64,000 nt of DNA from Haloimpatiens lingqiaonensis (GTDB lineage Bacteria; Bacillota; Clostridia; Clostridiales; Clostridiaceae), in NCBI RefSeq assembly GCF_901447495.1, contig NZ_CABDWS010000003.1:20897-84896 (forward strand). Direction: 5' to 3'. Shown here in pieces: positions 18,199 through 28,847 of the stretch (its first letter is position 1; every line of letters begins with the position of its first letter). Below the pieces are notes generated by a model. It was not told the DNA's origin. It ran no database searches and saw nothing but the letters and a program-made list of their open reading frames with translations. A program made the position numbers and the translations under genes.

Positions 18199-18612
18199 AT
18201 GAATAATATTACATCTGTATTTAAGGAAAAAGGGCTTAAATTGACCCCCCAAAGAATAGCAGTTTATAAATATCTAAAAAGTACTAAAGAACACCCTTCT
18301 GCTGAAACTGTTTATAAGGCTTTACAAGAAGACTATCCTACCATGAGTCTTGCAACGGTTTATAAAGCCTTAAAAACTTTAGTTGAAGTAAATCTAGTAC
18401 AAGAAATAAATGTAGGCGAAGGAAGTTTTAGATACGATGGAAATATACATCCTCACCCACACATACAATGCTTAAACTGCGGCAGAGTTGATGACATTGA
18501 AAATTTATCTTTTTCTAAATTAAATGAAGAAGTTAAAGAGTATACAGATTATTCGGTACTTTCTAATAAAATTTACTTTTATGGATTATGTCCTAGCTGT
18601 AAGCATGAGTAG
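18199..18612 (+). CDS. perR: Fur family metal-dependent regulator, PerR-like
   Basis: 137 residues from ATG 18199, nine bases after AAGGA. A winged helix with LTPQR and SLATVYKAL is followed by a metal-binding half with HPHPHIQC, CLNC and a C-terminal CPSC pair, the structural zinc site. The residues D and H around YDGNIHPHPH, and an aspartate after CGRV, fit PerR (peroxide sensing by oxidation of histidines) more than Fur, but this is inference. The promoter carries its own likely operator. Confidence 0.85.
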   Translation: MNNITSVFKEKGLKLTPQRIAVYKYLKSTKEHPSAETVYKALQEDYPTMSLATVYKALKTLVEVNLVQEINVGEGSFRYDGNIHPHPHIQCLNCGRVDDIENLSFSKLNEEVKEYTDYSVLSNKIYFYGLCPSCKHE

Positions 18613-18634
18613 CTTCCCTACTTATGCTTTTATT
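18601..18634. terminator. Bidirectional terminator overlapping the perR stop
   Basis: AAGCATGAGTAG pairs with CTACTTATGCTT around a five-base loop, then TTTTATTT. The perR stop codon is inside the left arm. It also serves the converging minus-strand lipoprotein gene. Confidence 0.8.
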
Positions 18635-19871
18635 TATATGTACTCTTTATTACTTCTTTCCACTCTTCGCCGGTGTATTGTCCCTTAAGAATCTTAGTTA
18701 CTATTTTTTCTATGCTCCTATTGATTTCTTCTGGAATGCTATGATTTATCATCATATTCCTTTTATTACCATAATTAATATGATCTATAAATACTTTTTC
18801 GTTTTTCTCCGTAGTTTTGTTGTTTACCGCCTTACTTGCTGTTTTAAATCCTTGTTGTGATAAATTTTGTTGAAAATCTTCACTGTATATAAATTTTATA
18901 AACTTTTTTACTTCTTCCTTATCCATACTATCAGTGTTTACGCAAACCACAGGTTCTACTATTATAATGTTTTTAAAACTATTTTTATTTAAATCTAATA
19001 ATTGGTACTTATACAACTCTTCAAATTTATTAAGCCCTCTACCATTATAAGCTGCTATGAACAATGGATATTCTTTTTCTTGCAGTTCTTTCAAATTATC
19101 AAATCCCATTTTTTTAAAAGTCTTGTTAGTAATTATATTGTTTTTATATAAATAATTTATGTATTCAAAAACCTTTTGTATATCCTTTGAATCTTTGTAG
19201 TATTTATCAGAGCTTCCATAAAACTCATCTATATTATTTTCAAAAGTAATATTGTTAAATATAATAGAAAATAATAATTCATTTATTTCAATATTTTCAG
19301 GCATAGTCACTGGTATTTCTATATCTTTTTCATTTAACTTCTTAAATACATTAAATAACTCATGAATATCTTTAGGATAAGCAATATTGATCTTATCCGC
19401 AACATTTTTATTATATAGTATTTCCATTGAAAATGGTAGTATACCCACTCCATATATCCCATTACGGTGTTTACCATAATTAATTACTATGTCATAATAT
19501 CTTTCATTTAATTTTTCTTCTTTTACAATCGGAGTCATCTCTCCAATTAATCCCTTGCTCTCTAGTTGTATCATACTATTTCTATCTGTAAATAATAAAT
19601 TAGCCTTTTTCTCATTTAACATATATGTAGCTTCTTTCAAATCACTAAAATTAATAATATTAACTCTATTTTTATCATTCATGCTTTCATATTGATTTTT
19701 AATATAATTTATTAAGTATAAGTCGTCCTTACTATCTAAATTTGTACATATATTCACTTCTTTTAATCCACTTGCTTCTTCTTTTTTATCTTTTTTATTT
19801 GTACATCCAATAAAATTTAAGCATATTAAACTTATTAAAAATATACCCAATACTTTTTTTATGTTTTTCAT
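18630..19871 (-). CDS. Extracellular solute-binding lipoprotein (family 1-like)
   Basis: 413 residues from ATG 19871; GGAG is 11 bases upstream. The signal peptide ends in a lipobox (LNFIGC), so Cys is lipidated. The mature part has the layout of carbohydrate-type substrate-binding proteins, with the GVGILPFSMEILYNKN motif near the middle. No permease or ATPase gene is next to it, so it is an orphan: a sensor, or partner to a transporter elsewhere. Substrate unknown. Confidence 0.8.
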   Translation of the reverse strand: MKNIKKVLGIFLISLICLNFIGCTNKKDKKEEASGLKEVNICTNLDSKDDLYLINYIKNQYESMNDKNRVNIINFSDLKEATYMLNEKKANLLFTDRNSMIQLESKGLIGEMTPIVKEEKLNERYYDIVINYGKHRNGIYGVGILPFSMEILYNKNVADKINIAYPKDIHELFNVFKKLNEKDIEIPVTMPENIEINELLFSIIFNNITFENNIDEFYGSSDKYYKDSKDIQKVFEYINYLYKNNIITNKTFKKMGFDNLKELQEKEYPLFIAAYNGRGLNKFEELYKYQLLDLNKNSFKNIIIVEPVVCVNTDSMDKEEVKKFIKFIYSEDFQQNLSQQGFKTASKAVNNKTTEKNEKVFIDHINYGNKRNMMINHSIPEEINRSIEKIVTKILKGQYTGEEWKEVIKSTYK

Positions 19872-19970
19872 AAGACATATCACTCCTTTTTAAAGGATTT
19901 TATTTAAAATTAGTTTATGTAATTAATTAATTATACTATTCATGCATATACTTTAATGGGGGTGAATTAC

Positions 19971-20939
19971 ATGAAGTTAAAAGTAATATTTTTAAAGAAA
20001 AAACATATATACATGATAGTTAGTGTATTAATAGTCCTTTTAATTTGTATTTTTTTTATAACCTTAGGGAAGAAAAAAAATTCCCTGTCTACTTTCAATA
20101 TTATGTCCAAAGATAAAATATTTAAAACAGATTTAACTGGAGATGGCGAAGAGGATTTACTATATGTTAAAACAAAAAAAGATAAGTATTATGTTCAAGT
20201 AAATACAAAAGATAAAAAAAGTATCTTTTTAGAACCTGAAAAGAAATTGGATACTCTAGGAGATTATTATGAACACTGGCCAATGCGCCTTACCTTAAAA
20301 GATATTAATAGAGATAATACACCAGAAATATTTATTCAGTCATGCAAAAATGATAAGGCTATACAGCATGTTTTCCTTTGGAACAAAGAAACCTTTGAAG
20401 ATATATTTTGTAGTTATAATAATATCTTGGGTTTTGTAGATTACTCAACTAATAGGACACCAAAATTTATGTCTGGAAATTATAAAGATGGCAAAATAAC
20501 CTTTGATAGTTATATGATAGTTGGAAGGGAACTTAGGAATTTTAATTATAAATATGAAGAAAACTTTTTTGGAAAAGATACTATAGGGCAGTTTATAAAT
20601 TTAATGTGCTCTATGTCTGAAGCTAAGGATTCCTTTGCCGATTCATTAAAGGATATTACCCTTAATGACTCCTCACTACAAAAGGTTGATGAATTTATAC
20701 GTGAAATTAATTCAAAAACTTCTAAACTTTCCTTCCAAGATGGTTTTTTTAAAGATTCTAAATATATAAAAGATGGGCAACCATCAGAAATATATTGGAC
20801 TTTAAATTTTAAAGGAGCTTCGAAGGATTCTAAAGATATGAAAAATTATACTTTAGCTTTAACCTTAAAGCCTTGTGAAAATAAAACAGAACAAATTTCA
20901 TATAAAATTGCTAAAGTATCCTTTTCTCCCTTGAAATAA
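19971..20939 (+). CDS. Membrane-anchored protein with VCBS/FG-GAP-like repeats
   Basis: 322 residues from ATG 19971, eight bases after GGGGGTG. A membrane helix (residues about 14-33) is followed by an extracellular part. DLTGDGEEDLL and DINRDNTPEIFI resemble calcium-binding FG-GAP repeat loops. Function unknown; a cell-surface role is likely. It is divergent from the solute-binding lipoprotein gene with a 100-bp gap. Confidence 0.65.
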   Translation: MKLKVIFLKKKHIYMIVSVLIVLLICIFFITLGKKKNSLSTFNIMSKDKIFKTDLTGDGEEDLLYVKTKKDKYYVQVNTKDKKSIFLEPEKKLDTLGDYYEHWPMRLTLKDINRDNTPEIFIQSCKNDKAIQHVFLWNKETFEDIFCSYNNILGFVDYSTNRTPKFMSGNYKDGKITFDSYMIVGRELRNFNYKYEENFFGKDTIGQFINLMCSMSEAKDSFADSLKDITLNDSSLQKVDEFIREINSKTSKLSFQDGFFKDSKYIKDGQPSEIYWTLNFKGASKDSKDMKNYTLALTLKPCENKTEQISYKIAKVSFSPLK

Positions 20940-20942
20940 AAT

Positions 20943-20983
20943 GGACCGCTAAATGCGGTCCAAGGGGGATGGGGGGTTTGGGG
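20943..20983 (+). other. GC hairpin followed by G-run tract
   Basis: GGACCGC pairs with GCGGTCC across a five-base loop, then comes a stretch with runs of five, six and four G (20964-20983). This is striking in such AT-rich DNA. It lies directly after the stop of the plus-strand gene. There is no T run, so it is not a standard terminator. Confidence 0.5.
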
Positions 20984-21001
20984 CATAAAACAACTTAAAA
21001 T

Positions 21002-21042
21002 TTATTAATGTAAATCAAATATTAATTTGTTTACATTAATAA
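21002..21042. terminator. Perfect 13-bp inverted repeat between converging genes
   Basis: TTATTAATGTAAA pairs with TTTACATTAATAA across 15 bases. It lies between the ends of a plus-strand and a minus-strand gene, so a bidirectional terminator or 3' end structure is likely; an operator is less likely. Confidence 0.5.
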
Positions 21043-21112
21043 TATTTCCATATATAATAAAATTTATACATGTTATAAGTAAAATTTATTTAATTTATGT
21101 TATTTATAAAAA

Positions 21113-21658
21113 TTAATTACTAGAATATATTTCTATGAGTCTATTTATTTCTTCTTTTATCTTTTCATCGCATAAATTTCTCAAACAAATTAGTAATCTT
21201 ACCACTTTTTCCCTCTTATCTATATCGTATTCATTATAGTCTTCTATATCTGTGATTTTAACATCATCCATGTTTTCTATATTATCTATTATTTCATTAT
21301 GGATATTTTCATTTCCTTCTTTTGTTCTATCTTCAGTTCTATCTACTGTATTATAATCTCTATTTATTTTTTCCCCTGAAATTTTATCTTTAACCTGTTT
21401 TTCTTTATATTGAATTTTTTCTTTTTTATCCCCAGTACTCTCTATTTCGTCCTGGTCATACTCATTACCTTGTATGTTAAAATTAGCTAATAACTGCGCT
21501 AATGTATTCATATCTATATTACCTATCATTTTTGATATCTGTCCTAATGGAGAATTATCAAAGTTATTATATGGATTAGGATTGTCATATGGATTATTAT
21601 TAAAATTGTTATCTTCCCTTATTTCTTGCTGTCTTTTTTTATGTTTCTTCTTAGACAC
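21113..21658 (-). CDS. Asn/charge-rich hypothetical protein in the cysteine-rich cluster
   Basis: 181 residues from a GTG start preceded by GGGGTGG. The N-terminus is basic (KKKHKKRQQ), followed by an Asn/Pro-rich stretch and a short DMNTLAQLLANFNIQG segment. The middle is highly charged and the C-terminus forms a helical LICLRNLCDEKIKEEI motif. No membrane segment. It follows two cysteine-rich genes in one direction; a spore-surface role is a guess. Confidence 0.6.
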   Translation of the reverse strand: MSKKKHKKRQQEIREDNNFNNNPYDNPNPYNNFDNSPLGQISKMIGNIDMNTLAQLLANFNIQGNEYDQDEIESTGDKKEKIQYKEKQVKDKISGEKINRDYNTVDRTEDRTKEGNENIHNEIIDNIENMDDVKITDIEDYNEYDIDKREKVVRLLICLRNLCDEKIKEEINRLIEIYSSN

Positions 21659-21713
21659 TATACCACCCCTTTTTTTACACTAGGGAGGGACGTACTCCCT
21701 CCCATTACTTTTA

Positions 21714-21962
21714 CTAGCAGCAGCAATTACATCTTTGGGCATTAAAACCTGCAAAGTTACCTCTATTGCAGCAGCAGCATAAAAGTAAGAATAAGAAGAA
21801 TAGAGCTTCAATTGTGGATTGGGATTGTATTACCTCTCCTTTTTTAAGGGCTATTAATAGCACTACTAAACAGAAAGGATTACATATATTCCCAAAACAT
21901 GTTTGTGTTCCACAACCACAGCCATATGCTGGTGAATTACAGCAACAGTTTTTTCTTGACAT
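21714..21962 (-). CDS. Cysteine-rich small protein
   Basis: 82 residues from ATG 21962, six bases after GGGGGG. Cysteines cluster at the N-terminus (NCCCN, GCGCG), the middle (LLCCCCN) and the end (RCNCCC). The protein also carries two hydrophobic patches. The composition resembles clostridial spore coat or exosporium cysteine-rich proteins, which cross-link by disulfides; this is inference from composition alone. Confidence 0.65.
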   Translation of the reverse strand: MSRKNCCCNSPAYGCGCGTQTCFGNICNPFCLVVLLIALKKGEVIQSQSTIEALFFLFLLLCCCCNRGNFAGFNAQRCNCCC

Positions 21963-22006
21963 AATCAACCCCCCTTTCCTGGGCAATGGTATTTTGTTAA
22001 TTATTT

Positions 22007-22450
22007 TTATTCTGCTGTATCTACATTGATCACATTATTAGCGCATGATCTATTGCCTTTTCCTGTTCTACCTCCAAGACAACATATTATTACTATAAAG
22101 ATTATTACACATATCCAACTATATCCACAGCCATAACTACCATAACTACCATAACTACAACTACAAGGATCTAAATAACATTCGTATTTCTTATATTTTT
22201 TACGACAGTGTTTTTTACGTCTACAGCATAAATCAAAGCATCTATTGTTGCATTGTCCATAGCCTCCAAGGTTACCAAATCCCGAATTACCACAGCAGCA
22301 TAATAACAATAATAGCAATATTAATAACCACCTACTATTGCCACCACCGCTACCTAAGCCACCTAGCAAATCCGCATAATTCATTGGATTGAAACCTTTG
22401 TTATCCCCACTTCCGCTAAACATTTGCTCAAATACCTTATTAAAGTCCAA
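22007..22450 (-). CDS. Cys/Gly-rich protein with hydrophobic segments
   Basis: 147 residues from a TTG start (22450), seven bases after AGGAGG; the frame extends a little upstream but through that site. Gly-rich segments, poly-Leu followed by CCC, a basic Cys-rich block (CCRRKKHCRKK) and an SYGSYGSYG repeat are visible, ending in a second hydrophobic stretch. First gene of the three-gene cluster. Probably a surface or spore-coat protein; family not recognised. Confidence 0.62.
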   Translation of the reverse strand: MDFNKVFEQMFSGSGDNKGFNPMNYADLLGGLGSGGGNSRWLLILLLLLLCCCGNSGFGNLGGYGQCNNRCFDLCCRRKKHCRKKYKKYECYLDPCSCSYGSYGSYGCGYSWICVIIFIVIICCLGGRTGKGNRSCANNVINVDTAE

Positions 22451-22597
22451 GCATACTCCTCCTTTCACTATAAATTTATTACTTTACATCTTTTGTTTCA
22501 TACTATATACTATTCAATTCATTTTAATATGACACTAAATATCTTACTTAAAATAATAAATATAAATTTATGACTTTAAAAAATTCCAATTTTAAAT

Positions 22598-22640
22598 AAA
22601 AAAACATACAGCAAATATAATTCATTTACTGTATGTTTTA
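22598..22640 (-). terminator. Terminator after engB
   Basis: AACATACAG pairs with CTGTATGTT, with an inner AAAT/ATTT, followed on the minus strand by seven T. It is 17 bp past the engB stop. Confidence 0.85.
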
Positions 22641-22656
22641 AAATTAATTTATTTAA

Positions 22657-23232
22657 TTATTCATATATAGCATTTATAAGTTCCTGGACACCAACTTTTT
22701 TCAATGATGAAAATTTAATTATTTGTTCTTCCTTAGACATTCCTAGTGTTTCTCTTATAACCTTTAAATTTTTAAATAATTCGTTGTTACTAATTTTATC
22801 AGCTTTGGTTGCCACTACTATCGGTTTATAATTATAATGTTTAATCCAATTATACATCATAACATCATCTTCCGTAGGTTTATGTCTGCAATCTACTAAT
22901 AAAACAACTTTTTCTAAAGGTTCTCTATCTACTAAATATGTCTCTATTACCTTTACCCAGCTTTCCTTTTCCTTTTTAGAAACCTTGGCATATCCATAAC
23001 CAGGCAAATCCACAAAGTACATATCATCATTAATTAAAAAGAAATTTACTAACCTTGTTTTCCCTGGTGTACCACTAGTTTTAGCTAATTTTCTTCTATT
23101 TGTTAAGGTATTTATAAGTGATGATTTTCCAGCATTAGATCTTCCTACAAAAGCCACTTCAGCCAATTTATTCTGTGGATATTGTTCTTTTTTTACTGCT
23201 GATATTATAAATTCTGCTTTTTTAATTTCCAT
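22657..23232 (-). CDS. engB: Ribosome biogenesis GTPase EngB/YsxC (YihA)
   Basis: 191 residues, typical length. G1 [10 protein letters not shown]3 DLPGYGYAK and G4 TKADK are all present. It is an essential GTPase in 50S subunit assembly. The start overlaps the lonA end by 11 bp, the same lonA-ysxC pairing as in Bacillus subtilis, so it is translationally coupled. Confidence 0.95.
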   Translation of the reverse strand: MEIKKAEFIISAVKKEQYPQNKLAEVAFVGRSNAGKSSLINTLTNRRKLAKTSGTPGKTRLVNFFLINDDMYFVDLPGYGYAKVSKKEKESWVKVIETYLVDREPLEKVVLLVDCRHKPTEDDVMMYNWIKHYNYKPIVVATKADKISNNELFKNLKVIRETLGMSKEEQIIKFSSLKKVGVQELINAIYE

Positions 23233-25552
23233 TATTCATCTCTCCAACTAAAGCATTTTCCAGAACCTGCTGTATTTTGTCCACTGCAATAAATTTCAAT
23301 TTTTTTTGCACGCTCTTAGGAATTTTATTTATATCTTTTTCATTTTCTTTAGGTATTATTACCGTATTAATTCCTGCTCTATAAGCTGCTAAGCTTTTTT
23401 CTTTTAAGCCTCCAATAGGTAAAACTCTTCCTGTCAAAGTTATTTCACCAGTCATAGCCACATTGTGTTTTACCTTTTTCCCACTTAGTGCTGATACAAT
23501 AGCTGTAGCCATAGTTACACCTGCAGATGGTCCATCCTTAGGCACTGCTCCTTCTGGAACATGTATATGTAAATCCTTATCTTTATAAAAGCTTCCATCT
23601 ATATGATATAAAGCTGCATTAGCTCTTACATAACTATATGCTGTTTTAGCTGATTCTACCATAACATCTCCCAGTTGTCCTGTTAATTGGAGTTTTCCGT
23701 TTCCCTCCATAACACTTACTTCTACAGGCAGTGTGTCTCCACCATAACCAGTCCATGCCAATCCTTTAACAACACCTATTTTATCTTCTTTTTCAGCGGT
23801 ATCATATGTATATATTTGGGGTCCTAGATATTTGCTTACGATTGTAGATGTTATATTTATTTTTTCTTTATTCTTTTCTAACATTTCAGTTATAGCTTTT
23901 CTAACCATAGCCGAAATTTTTCTTTCCAATTCCCTTACTCCAGATTCCCTAGTGTAATTTTCTATAATTGTATATATAGCTGAATCAGAAAAAGTTATGG
24001 TTTTATCCTTTATATTATGTTCCTCTAATGCTTTCTTTATAAGGTGATTGGTAGCTATATGATATTTTTCTTCAGAAGTATATCCTGAAACCTCAATTAT
24101 CTCCATTCTATCTAGTAGTGGTCTTGGTATAGTGTCTAGTCTATTAGCGGTAGTTATAAATAATACATTGGATAAGTCAAAATCCAATTCCAAATAGTGA
24201 TCTCTAAAAGTACTATTTTGTTCATCATCTAAAACTTCCAAAAGAGCATCTGCAGGGTCACCTCTAAAATCATTACTCATTTTGTCTATCTCATCTAATA
24301 AAAATAATGGATTCTTTGATTTAGCTTTCTTCATGCCATATATTATTCTCCCTGGTATGGCACCTACATAAGTCCTTCTATGCCCTCTTATTTCAGCCTC
24401 ATCACGTACTCCACCTAATGACATTCTTACAAAATTTCTATTCACTGCATGTGCTACAGACTTAGCTATAGATGTTTTTCCAACACCTGGTGGTCCAACT
24501 AAACACAATATAGGTCCTTTTATAGAGTTACTAACTTTTTTAACTGCCAAATATTCTATTATTCTATCTTTAACTTCATTTAAACCATAATGCTCTTTAT
24601 CTAAAATTTCTCTTGCCTTTTTAATATCTATAGTATCATTAGTTTTTTTATTCCAAGGCAAATCCAATACCCAATCTAAATATGTTCTTACTACATTGCT
24701 CTCAGGAGAATAGTTTCCGTTTCTTTCTAATTTTTTCAGCTCATACATTACCTTTTCTTTTGCTTCCTTAGGTAACTTCATTTTGGTAATCTTTCTTTTA
24801 TAAGCTTCTATGTCTTTATTTATATCATCTTCTTCTCCTAATTCCTCTTGAATTGCCTTTAATTGTTCCTTTAAATAGTATTCCTTTTGAACTTTGTCTA
24901 TATTATTTTTAACCTTAGTGCCTATTTTATTTTCTATTTTAGCTATCTCTAATTCATTGTTTAGCACATACAATAATTTTTCTAGCCTTTTAGTTAACTC
25001 ATAGGTTTCAAGTAATTCCTGCTTTTTATTTTGTTTAAGCGGTACATATGAAAGTATTATATCTGCTAACTCACCAGAATTCTCCATATCCTCTAAGTTT
25101 ATTATAGCTTCCATTGGAATAATCTCTGAAAGTCTAACATATTCACTAAATACCTTTTTAACTTTTCTAGTTAAAGCTTGTATTTTTTTATCTTCCATAT
25201 TCTCTTCTTCTAATACTTCTATATCTACTTCAAAATAAGGTTCTTCCTTATTATATTTTATTATTTTAGCCCTGTTTTCCCCTTCAACAAGAACTCTCAC
25301 AGTATCTCCTGGCAATCTTAAAATTTGCTTTATATTACAAACAGTACCTACTAAATTTATATCCTCTCTATCTGGCTCCTCTATTTTCGCCTCTTTTTGT
25401 GCTACCAAGAATACCTTCTGTTCCTTTAGCATAGCCTCTTCTAATGCTAAAATGGACTTGCTTCTTCCTACATCAAAATGGATTATCATTTCGGGAAAAA
25501 TAACAATTCCCCTTAAAGGGATTAAAGGAAGAGTTTTTATATTATCTGTCAT
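23222..25552 (-). CDS. lon: ATP-dependent protease Lon (LonA)
   Basis: 776 residues, full length, from ATG 25552 after GGGGAG. An N-terminal substrate-binding domain is followed by AAA+ with GPPGVGKT near residue 356. The C-terminal peptidase has DGPSAGV (catalytic Ser near 673) and [10 protein letters not shown] with the Lys near 716. The enzyme degrades misfolded and regulatory proteins. It follows lonB, with 130 bp and a hairpin between. Confidence 0.96.
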   Translation of the reverse strand: MTDNIKTLPLIPLRGIVIFPEMIIHFDVGRSKSILALEEAMLKEQKVFLVAQKEAKIEEPDREDINLVGTVCNIKQILRLPGDTVRVLVEGENRAKIIKYNKEEPYFEVDIEVLEEENMEDKKIQALTRKVKKVFSEYVRLSEIIPMEAIINLEDMENSGELADIILSYVPLKQNKKQELLETYELTKRLEKLLYVLNNELEIAKIENKIGTKVKNNIDKVQKEYYLKEQLKAIQEELGEEDDINKDIEAYKRKITKMKLPKEAKEKVMYELKKLERNGNYSPESNVVRTYLDWVLDLPWNKKTNDTIDIKKAREILDKEHYGLNEVKDRIIEYLAVKKVSNSIKGPILCLVGPPGVGKTSIAKSVAHAVNRNFVRMSLGGVRDEAEIRGHRRTYVGAIPGRIIYGMKKAKSKNPLFLLDEIDKMSNDFRGDPADALLEVLDDEQNSTFRDHYLELDFDLSNVLFITTANRLDTIPRPLLDRMEIIEVSGYTSEEKYHIATNHLIKKALEEHNIKDKTITFSDSAIYTIIENYTRESGVRELERKISAMVRKAITEMLEKNKEKINITSTIVSKYLGPQIYTYDTAEKEDKIGVVKGLAWTGYGGDTLPVEVSVMEGNGKLQLTGQLGDVMVESAKTAYSYVRANAALYHIDGSFYKDKDLHIHVPEGAVPKDGPSAGVTMATAIVSALSGKKVKHNVAMTGEITLTGRVLPIGGLKEKSLAAYRAGINTVIIPKENEKDINKIPKSVQKKLKFIAVDKIQQVLENALVGEMNNGN

Positions 25553-25664
25553 TCTTTCTCCCCTCTTTCTATCTTCATTTTTAACAGTAAATACATACCT
25601 AGACTAATATATTATAACCATAAAAATATAATTTTTCAATTTTTATATTTTATATTTTCCATAA

Positions 25665-25707
25665 AAACTACAAATATCCCTCATACTAAACTTCTTGAGG
25701 GATATTT
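25665..25707 (-). terminator. Terminator at the lonB 3' end
   Basis: AAATATCCCTCA pairs with TGAGGGATATTT around 12 bases; the lonB stop codon is in the loop. The T run downstream is modest, so partial readthrough into lonA is possible. Confidence 0.65.
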
Positions 25708-27383
25708 GAATCCTTTAATGCTATAGCAGATAGTATAACCTTATTATCTTGCTCATAATTTCTACACTCCTTATCACTCAACAGAGCTATTTTTATTATT
25801 TTCTGTAAATTATCTACTGGAATTATTTCTATTCCTCTTATAAATTTGAAGTTCTCCTGCCAATTTTCTTTAGGTATTATTACTATATCTGCACCAGCCT
25901 TCTTTGCTGCTGCTATTTTTGCTGTAATGCCTCCAATAGGCTTTACCTTTCCATTTAAAGACACTTCTCCTGTCATAGCAACCTTATTGTTTACTGGTAT
26001 ACCCTTTATAGCACTATATATGGCAGTAGCTATACTTACCCCTGCTGAAGGTCCATCTACTGGTATTCCACTAGGGAAATTTACATGAATATTATAGTTT
26101 TTTATATTAATATGAAATATGTTAGATAAGACTGTGATTACATTTTCTACCGAACACTTAGCTGTGCTACTTTTTATAAGTTTTTTATTGCTAGTGGTTA
26201 TTTCTTCTTTTTCAATTATACCAGTAACCTTTACTTCTCCTTCTCCTGTATTATTCTTTATAGCTGTAGCTTCTATTTCCATAACAATTCCCATATTTGC
26301 TCCATAAACAGCTAATCCGTTAACACATCCTATTTCTGGCTTTTCTAAAACTTTTTTCTCCGGTCTTTGAGTATATTGACCATTTTCTATAATCCACTCT
26401 ACATGGTTTACTTTTATTCCATCTCTCTCTTCATTTATAGCTATTCCAGCACTTAATTGCACTAAATTAACCGCTTCTCTTCCATTTTCAGCATATTTAC
26501 TTATTAACTTCAAAGCTTTTTCTTCAATTTTAATAGGTATTTTATTAGCACAATTGCTAGCTACTATCTCTATTTCTTCTGGACATAGTCCTTTAAAAAA
26601 TATTTCAACACATCTAGATCTTAAGGCTGGACATATCTCTTCTGGGCTTTTAGTAGTAGCTCCTATTAGTCTAAAGTCTGCTGGAAGCCCATTTTCAAAT
26701 ATTTCTTTTATATACTCTGGTAAATTAGTGTCTTCTGAATTATAGTAAGCACTATCCAAAAATACTCTTCTATCTTCTAAAACTTTTAATAGTTTATTCA
26801 TTTCCGTAGGATGTAGTTCCCCTATCTCGTCTATAAATAATATTCCTCCATGTGCCTTGGTAACCGCTCCTGGCTTAGGTTGTGGAATACCTGAAACACC
26901 TAAAGCACCTGCCCCTTGATATATTGGATCGTGTACAGAACCTATAAGCGGATCTGCAATACCCCTCTCATCAAATCTCACAGTTGTAGCATCAATTTCT
27001 ATAAATTTTGCATCTTTCTTAAAAGGAGAATATATTTTAGTCTTAGCATACTCTAGCACCAATCTAGCTGCTGCAGTTTTTCCAACTCCAGGGGGTCCAT
27101 ATATAATTACATTTTGTGGGTTCGAGCCACATATAGCAGCTTTTAAAGCTTTTATAGGTTGCTCTTGCCCTATAATTTCCGAAAAATCATTAGGACGGCT
27201 TTTTTCTGTTAAGGGTATTGTTAAACTAATACTTTTTAGTTTATTTAAATTCTCTAATTCTTTAGTATAATTCTTTTGAACAAAGCCCTTATTATATTGG
27301 TTATTTTTAAAACTATTTAATATATATAACCCAATTATAGTAGTAATAGAAATTTCTAACAGTATTAATATATTAGTTTTCAT
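25686..27383 (-). CDS. lonB: Sporulation-type ATP-dependent protease LonB
   Basis: 565 residues. An N-terminal membrane helix (about residues 5-24) is followed by AAA+ with GPPGVGKT near 98 and FIDEIGEL. The peptidase has DGPSAGV (Ser near 444) and a Lys in GGITAKIAAAKKAG near 488. It lacks the long N-terminal domain of LonA. In Bacillus, LonB is made in the forespore. Start ATG follows AAAGGAG. Confidence 0.93.
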   Translation of the reverse strand: MKTNILILLEISITTIIGLYILNSFKNNQYNKGFVQKNYTKELENLNKLKSISLTIPLTEKSRPNDFSEIIGQEQPIKALKAAICGSNPQNVIIYGPPGVGKTAAARLVLEYAKTKIYSPFKKDAKFIEIDATTVRFDERGIADPLIGSVHDPIYQGAGALGVSGIPQPKPGAVTKAHGGILFIDEIGELHPTEMNKLLKVLEDRRVFLDSAYYNSEDTNLPEYIKEIFENGLPADFRLIGATTKSPEEICPALRSRCVEIFFKGLCPEEIEIVASNCANKIPIKIEEKALKLISKYAENGREAVNLVQLSAGIAINEERDGIKVNHVEWIIENGQYTQRPEKKVLEKPEIGCVNGLAVYGANMGIVMEIEATAIKNNTGEGEVKVTGIIEKEEITTSNKKLIKSSTAKCSVENVITVLSNIFHINIKNYNIHVNFPSGIPVDGPSAGVSIATAIYSAIKGIPVNNKVAMTGEVSLNGKVKPIGGITAKIAAAKKAGADIVIIPKENWQENFKFIRGIEIIPVDNLQKIIKIALLSDKECRNYEQDNKVILSAIALKDSNIPQEV

Positions 27384-27483
27384 ACTTTATTCTCCTTTAC
27401 CTTAATTCTTATATGGTTACCTTAATATAACTTTTATTTATATTATTAACTTACCGTTAGAAATATATTCCTATAAATATTGC

Positions 27484-27518
27484 TATATAAAAAAAATTGG
27501 CATATATATGCCAATTTT
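27484..27518 (-). terminator. Terminator after clpX
   Basis: A perfect 26-bp palindrome (27493-27518) centred on CATATATATG is followed by eight T on the minus strand. The last bases of the clpX stop codon overlap its arm. Confidence 0.85.
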
Positions 27519-28815
27519 ATGCTGTTTCATTATTATTTTTTTGCTTTTCTAAGCTTCTTTTAGGAGTTTTTATTACTTTTCTTTTACCATCCTTAGAATT
27601 TATAATATCAGGTATTTTATTTTTCATAGTTTCCTTTGTAATTATAACCTTTTCTATTGATTCATCTGAAGGAACATCAAACATTATATTCCTCATTACA
27701 TCTTCTATTATAGACCTAAGTCCTCTAGCTCCAGTTTTTCTTTCTACAGCTTCCTGTGCTATTTCCTCTAAAGCTTCATCTAAAAATTCTAGTTCTACAT
27801 TATCAAGCTCAAATAGTTTTGTATACTGTTTTACTAGAGAATTTTTAGGTTCATTTAATATTCTGATTAAAGCCTCTTTGCCTAAGGATTCTAATGTTAC
27901 TACTATAGGTAATCTACCTACAAACTCAGGAATTAATCCAAATTTCAATAAATCTCCTGGCATTATCTGCTTAAGTAATTCTCCTACATCCTTTTCCTTT
28001 TTAGATTGAATTTCAGCTCCAAAGCCTAAAGAACTCTTTCTGGTTCTTCTTTCAATAATTTTATCTATTCCATCAAAAGCTCCACCACATATAAATAATA
28101 TATTGGCTGTATCTATTTGAATAAATTCCTGATGAGGATGTTTTCTACCACCTTGTGGTGGAACTGAAGCCACAGTTCCTTCTAATATTTTAAGTAAGGC
28201 CTGTTGAACTCCTTCCCCAGATACATCTCTAGTTATAGATGGATTTTCTGATTTCCTAGCTATTTTGTCGATTTCATCTATATATATTATTCCTTTTTCT
28301 GCTCTTTCAATGTCATAATCTGCATTTTGGATTAGTTTAAGAAGAATGTTTTCTACATCCTCTCCCACATATCCAGCTTCTGTAAGTGTAGTTGCATCAG
28401 CTATAGCAAAAGGTACATTTAATAACTTTGCAAGAGTTTGAGCTAACAAAGTTTTTCCTGAACCTGTAGGTCCTAAAAGTAATATATTACTCTTTTGCAA
28501 TTCCACATCAGAAGTATTAACACTAGAATTTATTCTTTTATAATGATTGTATACAGCTACTGCCAAAGCTTTTTTAGCTTCTTCCTGTCCCACTACATAT
28601 TCATCTAGATGTTCTTTTATTTCCTTAGGTTTTGGTAGATTTGTCATATCTACTTCTACTTCATCATCAAATTCATCTGTAATTATTTCAGAACAAAGCT
28701 CTATACATTCATCACAAATATAAACTCCAGGTCCAGCTATTAGTCTTCTTACCTGTTCTTGATTCTTTCCACAGAAGGAGCACTTTAATTGTTTCTTGTC
28801 ATCAAATTTAGCCAT
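27517..28815 (-). CDS. clpX: ATP-dependent Clp protease ATP-binding subunit ClpX
   Basis: 432 residues. The N-terminal zinc finger uses C12, C15, C34 and C37, Walker A is GPTGSGKT and LGFGAEI is the ClpP-contact loop. ClpX unfolds substrates and feeds them to ClpP. Start ATG follows AGAGGTG. Order tig-clpP-clpX is conserved in Firmicutes. Confidence 0.97.
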   Translation of the reverse strand: MAKFDDKKQLKCSFCGKNQEQVRRLIAGPGVYICDECIELCSEIITDEFDDEVEVDMTNLPKPKEIKEHLDEYVVGQEEAKKALAVAVYNHYKRINSSVNTSDVELQKSNILLLGPTGSGKTLLAQTLAKLLNVPFAIADATTLTEAGYVGEDVENILLKLIQNADYDIERAEKGIIYIDEIDKIARKSENPSITRDVSGEGVQQALLKILEGTVASVPPQGGRKHPHQEFIQIDTANILFICGGAFDGIDKIIERRTRKSSLGFGAEIQSKKEKDVGELLKQIMPGDLLKFGLIPEFVGRLPIVVTLESLGKEALIRILNEPKNSLVKQYTKLFELDNVELEFLDEALEEIAQEAVERKTGARGLRSIIEDVMRNIMFDVPSDESIEKVIITKETMKNKIPDIINSKDGKRKVIKTPKRSLEKQKNNNETA

Positions 28816-28847
28816 ATTTACACCTCTCTAAGGTTATATTTAAATTT

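Noticed and set aside
25846..26745. Several plus-strand open frames inside lonB
   Set aside because: They lie wholly opposite lonB, lack ribosome sites, and show the composition expected of a shadow frame.
27497..28009. 170-codon plus-strand frame inside clpX
   Set aside because: Antisense shadow of the conserved clpX; composition is the mirror of its codons.
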